Positions 15,784 through 24,861 of a DNA stretch of 64,000 nucleotides are shown in pieces. This stretch comes from Candidatus Villigracilis saccharophilus (GTDB lineage Bacteria > Chloroflexota > Anaerolineae > Anaerolineales > Villigracilaceae): assembly GCA_016709305.1 (NCBI GenBank), contig JADJNA010000023.1, positions 35,935 to 99,934 on the forward strand, read 5' to 3'. Both the position numbers and the translations under genes were made by a program. Under the pieces are notes generated by a model. It saw only the letters and a program-made list of their open reading frames with translations. It made no database searches and had not been told where the DNA came from. Within the stretch, counting starts at the first letter, position 1; every line of letters begins with the position of its first letter.

Positions 15784-17586
15784 ATGCGTAAAATTTTTGC
15801 TTTATTGAGCCTCGTGGTCGTTTTGAGCATGGCTCTTGCGGCTTGTGGTGGCGGCGCTCCCGCTGCGACAGAGGCACCCGCCACCGGCGCTGAACAACCC
15901 GCCGCGACCGAAGCCCCCGCTGCTGCAACAGAAGCACCCGCTCCTGGAGCTGTCCGTGAGAACGTACTGCGCGTCAACACCGGTACATACCCCGACATTA
16001 TTGACCCGCAGAAGTCATCTTTCGTCAATGAAATCGCCCACCTGAACAAGGTCTATATGGGCTTGACCACATTGAATGAAAAACTCGAAACCATCCCCGG
16101 CGCCGCTGAATCCTTTACGTTCAACGATGATGCGACCGAGTTGGTCTTCGTATTGAAGCCCGGCCTGCTCTACAGCGATGGCTCCGTACTCAATGCCAAG
16201 CGCTTTGAGTTCGCCTTCCAGCGCAATATTGACCCCGCCACCGCTGGCGAATATGCCTCCATCACAGACGAAATCGTCGGCGCCCCTGAATGGCGCGCTG
16301 CTGATACCACCGCTGCTGATTACGACCCCGAAGTCTTCAAGGCTGCCTTGGGTGTCAAAGCCTCTCATGCCGACGGCGCTGCATGCGTTGACTATGAAGA
16401 TGCTGAGTGCAATACCCTGACCATGAACTTCTCGAAACCCGCTCCTTACTTCGCGACCATCGCTGGTATCTGGGTTGGTTATCCTGCCAAGGAAGAGAAC
16501 ATCGCCGAAGGTGGAGACATCTGGTGGACCAGCTCCAAGTACCAGGTCGGCAACGGCCCCTTCGTCTGGCAGAGCGTTGAGCCTTTCGTGAAGTCCGTAT
16601 TCGTCCCCAATGCCAACTATGTTGGCGCTGGCATCCCCACCTACACACTTGAATTCAGCTACATCACCGACTCCGCCGTGGCTTTTGAAGCCTATAAGAA
16701 CGGTGAATTCGATGTCGTTGCGTCTGCTGCAGAAGATCTTCCAGTCATCGATGCTGATGCCGATCTGACCGCCCAGCATGTCAAATACGCTGGTTCCTGC
16801 ACCACCAAGATCCAGTTCAGCCTTCACCCGACCTGGAATGGCCAGCCGAATCCCTTGGCTGATCCGAAGGTTCGCGAAGCCTTTGCCTATGCTTACAATG
16901 CCGAAGGTTGGGTTACCGATGTCGATGGCGGCCTCGGTTCCGCCACCTGGAGTTGGATTCCCCCTGGTTATCCTGGCTACGACGCCGCATCCCCGCTCAA
17001 ATTTGACGTGGAAGCTGCCAAGGCTGCTCTTGCCGCCGCATCTGAACCCTTCAACTCCGCTGAGAAGCTGAATGCCATGGGTCTCAAGATGACCTATGCT
17101 GCCAGCGCCCGCAATCAGGCCCGCCATGAATGGCTCGCTGCCAACTACAAGGAAAACCTTGGTGTTGACCTTGCGCTCGACCCCGTTGAACCCACCACCT
17201 TCACCGCTCTTCAGAAGGATCCCGATACCTATCCGCTCTTCTCCCGTGGCGGTTGGTGCGCTGACTACCCGGATCCACAGAACTGGTTGAGCGTGTACTG
17301 GCGCTCTGACACAACTTTCGCCAACCGCTTTGGTTACAACAATCCTGCCTTCGATGAACTCGTCAACAAGGGCGATGTCGAAACCGACCCGACCGCGCGT
17401 ATGGAATATTACGCCCAGGCTCAGCAGATCCTCCTCGCTGACATCCCGGCCGCTTTCGGTTACAACTCCCTCAACCACTATCTTGTCAAGCCGTGGGTGA
17501 CGGGTTTCAATACCACTCCTCAGGATGGAACCTATCCTGGTGATGTCACTCCGTGGACCATCACGATTGACACAATGATGCCGTAA
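15784..17586 (+). CDS. Oligopeptide-binding lipoprotein, OppA type
   Basis: 600 residues. The start ATG 15784 follows GAGGAGAAG and gives a lipoprotein signal with lipobox LAAC (Cys near 21). A Thr-Glu-Ala-Pro linker follows, then the SBP_bac_5 fold in normal order: VLRVNTGTYPDIIDPQ, LVFVLKPGLLYSDGSVLNAKRFEFAF, GNGPFVWQSVEPF, DPKVREAFAYAYN. An AAAGGAGGTG lies 85 nt upstream, as in the leader of the permuted binding protein. It presumably feeds the permeases encoded downstream. Confidence 0.94.
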   Translation: MRKIFALLSLVVVLSMALAACGGGAPAATEAPATGAEQPAATEAPAAATEAPAPGAVRENVLRVNTGTYPDIIDPQKSSFVNEIAHLNKVYMGLTTLNEKLETIPGAAESFTFNDDATELVFVLKPGLLYSDGSVLNAKRFEFAFQRNIDPATAGEYASITDEIVGAPEWRAADTTAADYDPEVFKAALGVKASHADGAACVDYEDAECNTLTMNFSKPAPYFATIAGIWVGYPAKEENIAEGGDIWWTSSKYQVGNGPFVWQSVEPFVKSVFVPNANYVGAGIPTYTLEFSYITDSAVAFEAYKNGEFDVVASAAEDLPVIDADADLTAQHVKYAGSCTTKIQFSLHPTWNGQPNPLADPKVREAFAYAYNAEGWVTDVDGGLGSATWSWIPPGYPGYDAASPLKFDVEAAKAALAAASEPFNSAEKLNAMGLKMTYAASARNQARHEWLAANYKENLGVDLALDPVEPTTFTALQKDPDTYPLFSRGGWCADYPDPQNWLSVYWRSDTTFANRFGYNNPAFDELVNKGDVETDPTARMEYYAQAQQILLADIPAAFGYNSLNHYLVKPWVTGFNTTPQDGTYPGDVTPWTITIDTMMP

Positions 17587-17621
17587 GGTTTAAAAAACCT
17601 TTGGTTTGATTTTGAAGTAAA

Positions 17622-17655
17622 TTTGGGCAGGGGAACGAAAGTTCCCCTGCCCAAA
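17622..17655 (+). terminator. Hairpin between binding protein and permease genes
   Basis: TTTGGGCAGGGGAAC (17622-17636) pairs perfectly with GTTCCCCTGCCCAAA (17641-17655) around GAAA. It has the same place in the operon as the hairpins at 9046-9136 and likely attenuates permease expression relative to the binding protein. Confidence 0.8.
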
Positions 17656-17717
17656 ACTTGTAAAATTTTTGCCCCTAAATATTCATTTGACAGGCTGTAT
17701 TTTTCAAGAGAGATGCC

Positions 17718-18718
17718 ATGGTTACTTATCTGATCCGACGATTGTTTTGGCTCGTTCCAGTACTACTTACCGTTTCTTTGGTAACTTTTATTATCATGCA
17801 CAGTGCCCCTGGTGGTCCCTGGGATACCAGTGATGAACGCCGCCAGGTCGATGCCGCCACAGCAAAATCGCTGTCTGCATATTATGGGTTAGATAAGCCG
17901 ATGTGGCGCCAATTCATGGCCTATGTCATTGGCGATACCAACAGCCAGACCGGTAAATATGTTTGTGGAGTTATTTGCGGGAATCTGGGACCTTCGTATC
18001 GCCAGCGCGGGCGCTCGGTGCAGGATATTCTTTTCGGCGCGCCGGAAGGCAAGACCTTCTGGCAAAGCCGTTTTGGATACTCGGTGCGGCTTGGTGTAAT
18101 GGCGCTTTCCATGGCGATGTTAATTGGAATTCCCCTCGGAATTATTGCCGCGCTAAAACAAAACACCATCGTGGATTATGTCGCATTGTTAATAGCCACC
18201 AGCGGCATCTCGGTTCCAAGTTTTGTCCTTGCCATTTTTTCATTATTATTTTTGCATCAAAACTGCACTGGGTTAATATTTTAGTTGACGACTGGACCCA
18301 GGTTAAATACTGGTTCATGCCCATGTCGGTCTTGGGATTTGGGACCATGGCCTTCACCGCCCGCCTGACCCGTTCTTCCATGCTGGAAGTAATGCGTCAG
18401 GATTATGTGCGTACTGCCCGCGCCAAGGGCCTGGCAGAACGCGTGGTTGTGATGGCGCATATGTTCAGGAATGCCTTGATCCCCGTGATCACCATCCTCG
18501 GACCTGCGCTGGCGGGCCTGGTGACCGGTTCCTTTATTATCGAAACCATGTTCAGCTTCCCGGGAATGGGGCGCGCCTACGTGCAGGCCATCGGCCAGCG
18601 TGATTATTCCATGATCATGGGAACTACCGTTGTTTACGCTTTACTTGTAGCGGTTGCCAATTTAAGCGTGGATTTCATCTACGTTTTTGTTGATCCACGC
18701 ATCAGACTGGAGGAATAA
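17718..18718 (+). pseudogene. Oligopeptide ABC permease, OppB type, frameshifted
   Basis: The first frame (ATG 17718) carries TYLIRRLFWLVPVLLTVSLV, SAPGGPWD and the first membrane segments up to VPSFVLAIF. It then runs out of frame to a stop at 18284. The other frame resumes at about 18240 with FASKLHWVNI and continues through the EAA loop (DYVRTARAKGLAERV) to FVDPRIRLEE at 18718. The shift falls in a T6 run (CCATTTTTTCATT), a typical place for a read error. Everything else in the gene is conserved. Confidence 0.88.
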
Positions 18719-18721
18719 AAA

Positions 18722-19711
18722 ATGACCGTTGCCTCTCAACCCGAAACACATAATATCGCCAGCCTGAATGCCATTACAACTCCAAGCAGAAGCCTGGGAC
18801 AGGAAGCCTGGTCGCGCTTGATCCGCAATAAAGCTTCTGTTGTGGGTATGTTCATTATTGGTTTCTTCCTTTTCCTGGCGGCGTTTGCTTCCGTCATTTC
18901 GCCCATGGATCCTCTGAAGTTACATAGTGGCAAGAAGTTTTTACCTCCGCCCTTCGATGCGGGACAGACCAAGATCAAATCTGAAGCGGAATTTCTGCTT
19001 GGCACCGACTCGCTGGGACGCGATGTTTTGAGCCGTGTTATCTATGGTTCGCGTGTCTCCATGGCGGTTGGGTTTTTGCCTACAGCCATTATCCTTTTGT
19101 TGGGAACAACGATCGGGATGACCGCTGGCTACCTTGGCGGGAGAGCGGATAATATCCTGATGCGTCTGACCGATGTGGTCTACGCCTTCCCGGACCTGTT
19201 GTTCTTCATCATTGTTATGGTGGCGTTGCGTGATACCTTTATCGGACAGTTAATGAATGGCTTGGTGCTGTTATTTGCCGCGCTGGCTATTGTCAATTGG
19301 GTGGGCGTTGCCCGTCTGGTACGGGGTCAGGTTCTCTCGCTCAAACAAAAGGAATTTGTCGAAGCTGCGCGCTGTATTGGCGCAACCGACTTCCGCATCA
19401 TGTCCAGCCACATCCTGCCGAACAGCCTTGGACCCTTGATCGTGAGCGCTGCGTTCCAGATCCCCGGCTTGATCATTACCGAAGCCATTCTTGGTTATTT
19501 GGGTGTTGGGTTGCGGCCTGCGACAGACAGTTCCAGTTTCTTTATTACCAGTTGGGGTACGTTAATGCTTGACGGGCAATCCGCCATTAATACACAACCC
19601 TACCTGCTGCTTACGCCCGCCATTTGCGTGGCTCTGGTCGTGCTGGCGTTCACCTTCCTTGGGGATGGTTTGCGCGATGCGCTTGACCCGCGTATGCGCG
19701 GCACACAATAA
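18722..19711 (+). CDS. Oligopeptide ABC permease, OppC type
   Basis: 329 residues. A hydrophilic N terminus precedes TM1 (VGMFIIGFFLFLAAFASVIS), then LLGTDSLGRDVLSRVIYGSR, the BPD_transp_1 domain and the EAA loop FVEAARCIGATDFRIMSSH. It ends with the typical GDGLRDALDPRMRG. It starts 3 bp after the OppB stop codon and closes the second transporter operon. Confidence 0.95.
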   Translation: MTVASQPETHNIASLNAITTPSRSLGQEAWSRLIRNKASVVGMFIIGFFLFLAAFASVISPMDPLKLHSGKKFLPPPFDAGQTKIKSEAEFLLGTDSLGRDVLSRVIYGSRVSMAVGFLPTAIILLLGTTIGMTAGYLGGRADNILMRLTDVVYAFPDLLFFIIVMVALRDTFIGQLMNGLVLLFAALAIVNWVGVARLVRGQVLSLKQKEFVEAARCIGATDFRIMSSHILPNSLGPLIVSAAFQIPGLIITEAILGYLGVGLRPATDSSSFFITSWGTLMLDGQSAINTQPYLLLTPAICVALVVLAFTFLGDGLRDALDPRMRGTQ

Positions 19712-19732
19712 AACATGGATTAAGAAAATATA

Positions 19733-19762
19733 AAGGATTCGGGTCACAAAACCTGAATCCTT
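19733..19762 (+). terminator. Terminator of the second transporter operon
   Basis: AAGGATTCGGGT (19733-19744) pairs with ACCTGAATCCTT (19751-19762), one G-U pair included, followed by CTTTTATT. Confidence 0.75.
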
Positions 19763-19884
19763 CTTTTATTAAACGCTTCCCTGTTGCCCCCGCGGAAGGT
19801 TTTGGATCAAGAAACTGAAGTCGGGCTGGTATTGCAAATTGAACATATTTTGTTTGGTGGTTTCTGTAAAAATATGAGGTATCC

Positions 19885-21672
19885 ATGGCTTTTGTAACTG
19901 TAAACGGCGCGGAAATATATTATCAAACGTATGGAAGAAAACGACCAGGTCAGGCTCCCATTTATCTTATTCATGGGGCAACTGGAACAGGGCATTCCAA
20001 TTGGAACAAGGTCGCCCCCCTGCTCGCGGAGGATTTTTATGTGATCGTGCCGGACTGTCGCGGGCATGGTCAGTCCACCAACCCGAATATGACCTATTCC
20101 TTCAGGGAACTCGCTTCAGATGTGGCTGGTACGATCCGTGCGCTTGGGTTTGAACGCGCGCATGTCATCGGACACAGCAATGGCGGCAATATCGCATTGG
20201 TCACGCTCGTTGAACATCCAGATGTGATCCAAACCTGCATACCACAGGCCGCCAATGCGTGGGTGAGTCCAGACCTGGTCGAAAAAGAACCGCCCATTTT
20301 TGACCCGGACTTCATTCAACGGGAACGCTCGCTCTGGTACGAAGAGCTTATTAATCTTCATGCGCCGCTTGGCGAGAATTACTGGCGCGATCTTGTTTTA
20401 ATGACCGTGAAGGAGATTATCAGCGAACCGAACTATACAGCCGCAGATCTTGCCAGGGTGAACCGTCCTACTTTGATGATCCAAGGTGAAGTGGACAGGG
20501 TCAATGCGCCGTATAAACATGGTCAATTCATCGCGCGTTATATTCCTGCGGCTGAGGCATGGATTCCCAAGGGAATTGCACATACTGTCCACGATGAGAT
20601 CATGACGGAGTGGCTTGAACGTGTGCGTGATTTTATTGCGCGGCGGGGAACAGATGCGAGCGAGAAGTTGTATCGCTATCGTCTGGAAGGTCATCAGGAC
20701 AGTCGCAAAGGCATTTTTGATCCGCGATTAAATGCCGATGGTGTATTGATCGGTACGGTTTTGAATGAGGAAATGCAGGCAGAGGTTTTGAAGGTTCTGG
20801 ATGTTCCTCCGGTTGAGAATAAATTGAAAGTGTTGATTACAAAAGAAACACCATGGGCGCTGATCAATCGTCCGCTAGAGGATGTCCGCCGCAAGCCGTC
20901 GATCCTTGCCGAACGGGTCAGCCAGGCACGGATGGGGGAGTCTGCGCGAGTGATCGAAACAAATGGGGATTGGAGCTTGGTCCGCCTGGAGCATGATGGA
21001 TATTCAGGATGGGTTCATTCTGCATCACTGCATATTTGCGCCGGGAGTCATGTCCGCAATTTTCAAAGTCAGTGCAATGTGATCGTATCCGCTGTCCTGG
21101 CAGAAGCGCGGAACGACGAGGATGTCCTGGTACAGAGAATTCCCTTCGCCACGTTGGCATATCGGGTGGATGAAAAAGAGGCGGTTTCGTTCCTCCAATT
21201 GCCGGATGGACGGATATGGAAAGTCCGCAGTCAGGATTTGACTCCGCTTGAAAGTCGTCCCACGAAAAATGAAGATGGGATCAAGCGAACATTGGATCTG
21301 ATCCAGCGCTTCTGCGGCGTGCCATACCTATGGGGCGGGCGCACTCCTTATGGTTTTGATTGTTCCGGTTTGGCTGGTACGTTCTATTCATTTATGGGTG
21401 TAACCATTCCACGCGACGCGGATCAACAATATCTCGCGGGCGAAGCGGTGGAAGGCACGCCTGCGCCTGGAGATCTGCTTTACTTTGGGGAAAAGAATGA
21501 GGACGATGACTCAGTTCACATCAGTCATGTGGCGGTTTCGCTTGGCGGTGACCTGTTCCTTCATTCCAACGGAGCGGATTGGGGAACTTCTTACAACTCG
21601 TTTGACCTGGCGAGCAAGATATACCGCAAGTGGCTGCATGAGAATTACCGTGGCGCAAGGAGGTTTCGATGA
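19885..21672 (+). CDS. Alpha/beta-hydrolase fused to SH3 and NlpC/P60 peptidase
   Basis: 595 residues in three parts. Residues 1-255 are an alpha/beta-hydrolase with oxyanion strand IYLIHGATGTG, nucleophile elbow GHSNGG, acid GEVDRVNAP and His in IAHTVHDE. Residues about 320-460 look like bacterial SH3 domains (ARVIETNGDWSLVRLEHDGY). Residues about 465-595 are an NlpC/P60 cysteine peptidase: FDCSGL (Cys), SVHISHVAV (His) and a third polar residue in FLHSN. No signal peptide is seen, so it acts in the cytoplasm. The C-terminal part resembles YkfC, which cleaves gamma-D-Glu bonds in murein peptides. The downstream epimerase gene overlaps its stop and the upstream operons import peptides. A cytoplasmic murein-peptide hydrolase is inferred; the hydrolase domain's substrate is unknown. 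Confidence 0.9.
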   Translation: MAFVTVNGAEIYYQTYGRKRPGQAPIYLIHGATGTGHSNWNKVAPLLAEDFYVIVPDCRGHGQSTNPNMTYSFRELASDVAGTIRALGFERAHVIGHSNGGNIALVTLVEHPDVIQTCIPQAANAWVSPDLVEKEPPIFDPDFIQRERSLWYEELINLHAPLGENYWRDLVLMTVKEIISEPNYTAADLARVNRPTLMIQGEVDRVNAPYKHGQFIARYIPAAEAWIPKGIAHTVHDEIMTEWLERVRDFIARRGTDASEKLYRYRLEGHQDSRKGIFDPRLNADGVLIGTVLNEEMQAEVLKVLDVPPVENKLKVLITKETPWALINRPLEDVRRKPSILAERVSQARMGESARVIETNGDWSLVRLEHDGYSGWVHSASLHICAGSHVRNFQSQCNVIVSAVLAEARNDEDVLVQRIPFATLAYRVDEKEAVSFLQLPDGRIWKVRSQDLTPLESRPTKNEDGIKRTLDLIQRFCGVPYLWGGRTPYGFDCSGLAGTFYSFMGVTIPRDADQQYLAGEAVEGTPAPGDLLYFGEKNEDDDSVHISHVAVSLGGDLFLHSNGADWGTSYNSFDLASKIYRKWLHENYRGARRFR

Positions 21673-22685
21673 AACTTTCAGTTCAACCGATGACGCTGAA
21701 TTTGAAGACAACATTTCGCGTATCGCATGGCGCAAGTGACCAGCGCCATAATGTGCTCGTCGTGATCGAACACAATGGCTTGGTTGGGTATGGGGAGGCG
21801 GCGGCAGTGTTTTATTATGGTGATACTCAGGAGAGTTTGTCCGCGTATATCAACGCACTTCCGCCATTGGGCGAAGATCCCTTTTTGCTGGAAGAAGTAT
21901 TGAACTCGCTTCCACCCGGCCCCCACGCCGCGCAGGCGGCTGTTGATATTGCCTTGCATGATCTGTGGGGAAAGATGCTCGGTCAGCCGCTGTATCGTTT
22001 GTTCGGGTTGAAACCCGCGCCGTTGCATCAAACATCATTTACGATCGGTATTGACACTCCTGAGGTGATGGCTCAGCGTGTAAAAGAATCGAACTACCCT
22101 GTCATCAAGGTCAAGCTAGGCCCGGATGATGCTGAAGCAACAGTGGCGGCTATCCGTCAAGCAACGAATGCGCGTTTGCGCGTGGATGCCAATGCCGCCT
22201 GGACGCCTGAGCAGGCTTTGGAGTTGATCACGCGCCTGTCGCAATATCATCTTGAATTGATCGAGCAGCCCCTGCCAGCCGGTGATGTGGAATCTTATTT
22301 GTGGCTGCGTGGTCAGTTGCGCGCGCGCGGTGTGCCTACTCCCATTTTTGTAGACGAAAGCGTGAAGACATCCCATGATGTTGCGGCTTACGCAGGCGCT
22401 GTGGATGGGGTGGTTGTTAAATTAATGAAAACTGGCGGCTTGCGTGAAGCGCTGCGAACAATTCATACTGCCCGCGCGAATGGTATGAAAATCATGCTTT
22501 CCTGCATGATCGAGAGTTCCGTGGGAGTGACCGCTGCAGCGCATCTTGCCCCGCTTTGCGATCATCTGGATCTGGACGGACCTTTGTTGATCGGCAATGA
22601 TCCATTTAGTGGGATTCGTTATGACGGCGCAAATTTGTTCCTGCCTGAAGGTCCAGGTTTGGGCGTGCTTCCAATAAGCAAATAG
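21669..22685 (+). CDS. Dipeptide (L-Ala-D/L-Glu type) epimerase, enolase superfamily
   Basis: 338 residues. The catalytic lysine pair is in VIKVKLG, metal ligands are in RVDANAAW, ELIEQPL and FVDESV, and the second catalytic lysine is in VVVKLMKTGG. This is the muconate-lactonizing-enzyme subgroup layout of dipeptide epimerases such as YkfB/YcjG, which turn L-Ala-D-Glu into L-Ala-L-Glu so that it can be degraded. The start overlaps the peptidase gene by 4 nt (ATGA), so the two enzymes are coupled. The context supports murein-peptide recycling, though other epimerase specificities are possible. Confidence 0.9.
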   Translation: MKLSVQPMTLNLKTTFRVSHGASDQRHNVLVVIEHNGLVGYGEAAAVFYYGDTQESLSAYINALPPLGEDPFLLEEVLNSLPPGPHAAQAAVDIALHDLWGKMLGQPLYRLFGLKPAPLHQTSFTIGIDTPEVMAQRVKESNYPVIKVKLGPDDAEATVAAIRQATNARLRVDANAAWTPEQALELITRLSQYHLELIEQPLPAGDVESYLWLRGQLRARGVPTPIFVDESVKTSHDVAAYAGAVDGVVVKLMKTGGLREALRTIHTARANGMKIMLSCMIESSVGVTAAAHLAPLCDHLDLDGPLLIGNDPFSGIRYDGANLFLPEGPGLGVLPISK

Positions 22686-22711
22686 TACAGATGTTAAGAC
22701 ATATTAATAGA

Positions 22712-22743
22712 AAAAAAGAATCATTGAAAAATGGTTCTTTTTT
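22712..22743 (+). terminator. Terminator of the peptidase-epimerase operon
   Basis: A 14-bp A/T-rich stem (22712-22725 with 22730-22743, one G-U pair) closes over a GAAA loop and ends in T6. Confidence 0.85.
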
Positions 22744-22862
22744 GTTGTACCTGATTTGAAATCATTTGCTCAACGTTAATCGTTTATCGTTGTTATAATT
22801 GCGGCTGCTATGATTCGTATCCTTAAATATTCTCACGCGCGACTTTGTATTGGCAGGCGATC

Positions 22863-24797
22863 ATGAAAAAAACACTTCCCCTTGTGCTCTTACTTTTTAT
22901 TGTCATTTCTGCATGTGGAATTTCTCAACTGGCGGTACCGACTGAAACTCCCACTGCCGAGGTTGTGACACCCCTTCCATCGCCGACGGTTACTCCCGAG
23001 CCGCGCTCTCTTTCGATCTGTTTGGGACAGGAACCCAATTCCCTTTATCCATTAGGGGACCTGAATGCGGCAGCGCGCAGTGTCCTGGCTGCCATCAATG
23101 ACGGTCCAGTCGATACCATTGGATATGATTATCAGCCTGTGATCATTACGCGGATACCCTCCCTTGAAAATGGCGACGCTGAGATCGTAAGCACACCAGT
23201 GCAGGTTGGAACGGAGGTGGTGGATGCGGACGGTAATCTGGTCTTCTTGAACACAGGTGTCCGTGTCCGTCCTTCTGGATGCCGCGCCGATGATTGCGTC
23301 ATTACCTATGACGGCACCACTCCGCTTGAAATGGATCAAATGGTCGTGAAGTTTACTTTGCGCCCAGACCTGACCTGGGCCGATGGCACACCTCTGACTG
23401 CGGACGATTCTGTTTTTGCATTCACGCTCGCGACAGGTCCTGATGCGGCTGTAAAGTCAGTTTTGGTTGAACGTACACAAACCTATGAGGCCACCGACCC
23501 GCAGACCCTCCAATGGTGGGGCAAGCCTGGCTTCATTGACCCCACGTATTTCACGAATATTTGGGCGCCAGCGCCGAGGCACGCCTGGAGCCAATTTTCA
23601 GCCCAGGAATTACCTGACATTGATATTGCCTCGCGTTCACCGATCGGATGGGGTCCCTATATGGTCGATGAATGGGTTGATGGCGACCACATCACCTTGG
23701 TAAAGAATCCATACTATTTCCTTGCCGCAGATGGCTACCCCAAATTTGACACGCTTACGTATCGATTCATCGAAGACCCGAACATGGCTCTCAGCGAGCT
23801 GGTTGCCGGACGCTGTGATATTCTCGACCCAACCATTCGGCTTGATAATTTCGCAGGTCTGTTACAGGAAATGCAGTCTGGTGAACAGGCTCAGGCTTTC
23901 TTTGTGCCCGGTATGACCATCGAGTGGCTTGGGCTCGGCATTACCCCCGCATCTTACGATGATGGATATAGCCCGGCGCGTGAGGGAGACAGGCAGGATA
24001 TTTTTGGCGATGCGCATACGCGCCAGGGCATTGCTTATTGTCTTGATCGCGAGGGAGTTGTCAAAAATGCCCTCTATGGTCTAACAACTGTGCCATCAAC
24101 ATACATCCCAGCGGGACATCCCGTTTATGACCCCAATTTAAATGCGCTAGCCTTTATACCTGAAACCGGCATCTCCCTGCTCGAACAAGCCGGCTGGCGG
24201 GATGTGGACGGCGACCCGTCCACGCCGCGCACAGCCGTCAATGTGGAGAATGTAACTGCGGGCACGCCCCTGCAATTAAATTACTACACAACGACTGCCA
24301 CACAGCGCAGACAGGTGGCGGACATCCTTTCGAAATCGCTTGCCCAATGCGGTATCGGACTCAATGTGCAATATTTATCGCAAAACGACCTGTATTCCCC
24401 CGGACCGCAGGGACTTCTTTTTGGACGCCGCTTTGACCTTGTTCAATATGCGATGGGAGTTGATAGCATTGAACCTCCCTGCGGCTGGTTCACTACGAAT
24501 GAGATTCCCACAGCTTCCAATTCATGGGTCGGCACGAACTTAACCGCCTATAAGAATGAGGAGTTTGATGCTGCCTGCCGCGCAGCCCAATTGACGCTGC
24601 CGGGCGATGCCTCCTATGTCGAATCATACCGCCAAACACAGGTGCTTTTCTCGACCGAACTTCCCGCCATTCCACTTTATTACCGTCTGCGGATCGCCGC
24701 CGCCCGTCCCGACCTTTGTCATTTTGATCTCGACGTGACTGCCAATCCGCTCTGGAATATCGAAGCCTTTGACATGGGCGAAGCCTGCAAGGATTGA
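22863..24797 (+). CDS. Peptide-binding lipoprotein, SBP_bac_5 family (unpermuted)
   Basis: 644 residues from ATG 22863. The signal MKKTLPLVLLLFIVISACG has lipobox ISAC. The order is normal: SICLGQEPNSLYPL, EVVDADGN, LTWADGTPLTADDSVFAF, GPYMVDEWVDGDHI, then TRQGIAYCLDREGVVKNALY and the C-terminal lobe. It is the closest visible relative of the protein at 7107, sharing VVDADGN and the GPY..EWV.G motif, and so shows what the unpermuted order looks like. It stands alone with a TATAAT at 22794-22799. It may be a third binding component for the two transporters. Confidence 0.93.
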   Translation: MKKTLPLVLLLFIVISACGISQLAVPTETPTAEVVTPLPSPTVTPEPRSLSICLGQEPNSLYPLGDLNAAARSVLAAINDGPVDTIGYDYQPVIITRIPSLENGDAEIVSTPVQVGTEVVDADGNLVFLNTGVRVRPSGCRADDCVITYDGTTPLEMDQMVVKFTLRPDLTWADGTPLTADDSVFAFTLATGPDAAVKSVLVERTQTYEATDPQTLQWWGKPGFIDPTYFTNIWAPAPRHAWSQFSAQELPDIDIASRSPIGWGPYMVDEWVDGDHITLVKNPYYFLAADGYPKFDTLTYRFIEDPNMALSELVAGRCDILDPTIRLDNFAGLLQEMQSGEQAQAFFVPGMTIEWLGLGITPASYDDGYSPAREGDRQDIFGDAHTRQGIAYCLDREGVVKNALYGLTTVPSTYIPAGHPVYDPNLNALAFIPETGISLLEQAGWRDVDGDPSTPRTAVNVENVTAGTPLQLNYYTTTATQRRQVADILSKSLAQCGIGLNVQYLSQNDLYSPGPQGLLFGRRFDLVQYAMGVDSIEPPCGWFTTNEIPTASNSWVGTNLTAYKNEEFDAACRAAQLTLPGDASYVESYRQTQVLFSTELPAIPLYYRLRIAAARPDLCHFDLDVTANPLWNIEAFDMGEACKD

Positions 24798-24861
24798 TCC
24801 GCTGTTCTCCTAAAAGGCGATACTTGTCAGATCGATCATAAATTAAAAAAGTAGGTTTATT

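Noticed and set aside
16015..17478. 487-aa minus-strand ORF opposite the oligopeptide-binding protein
   Set aside because: Antisense shadow of a GC-biased coding region; the plus-strand protein has clear domain and lipobox features.
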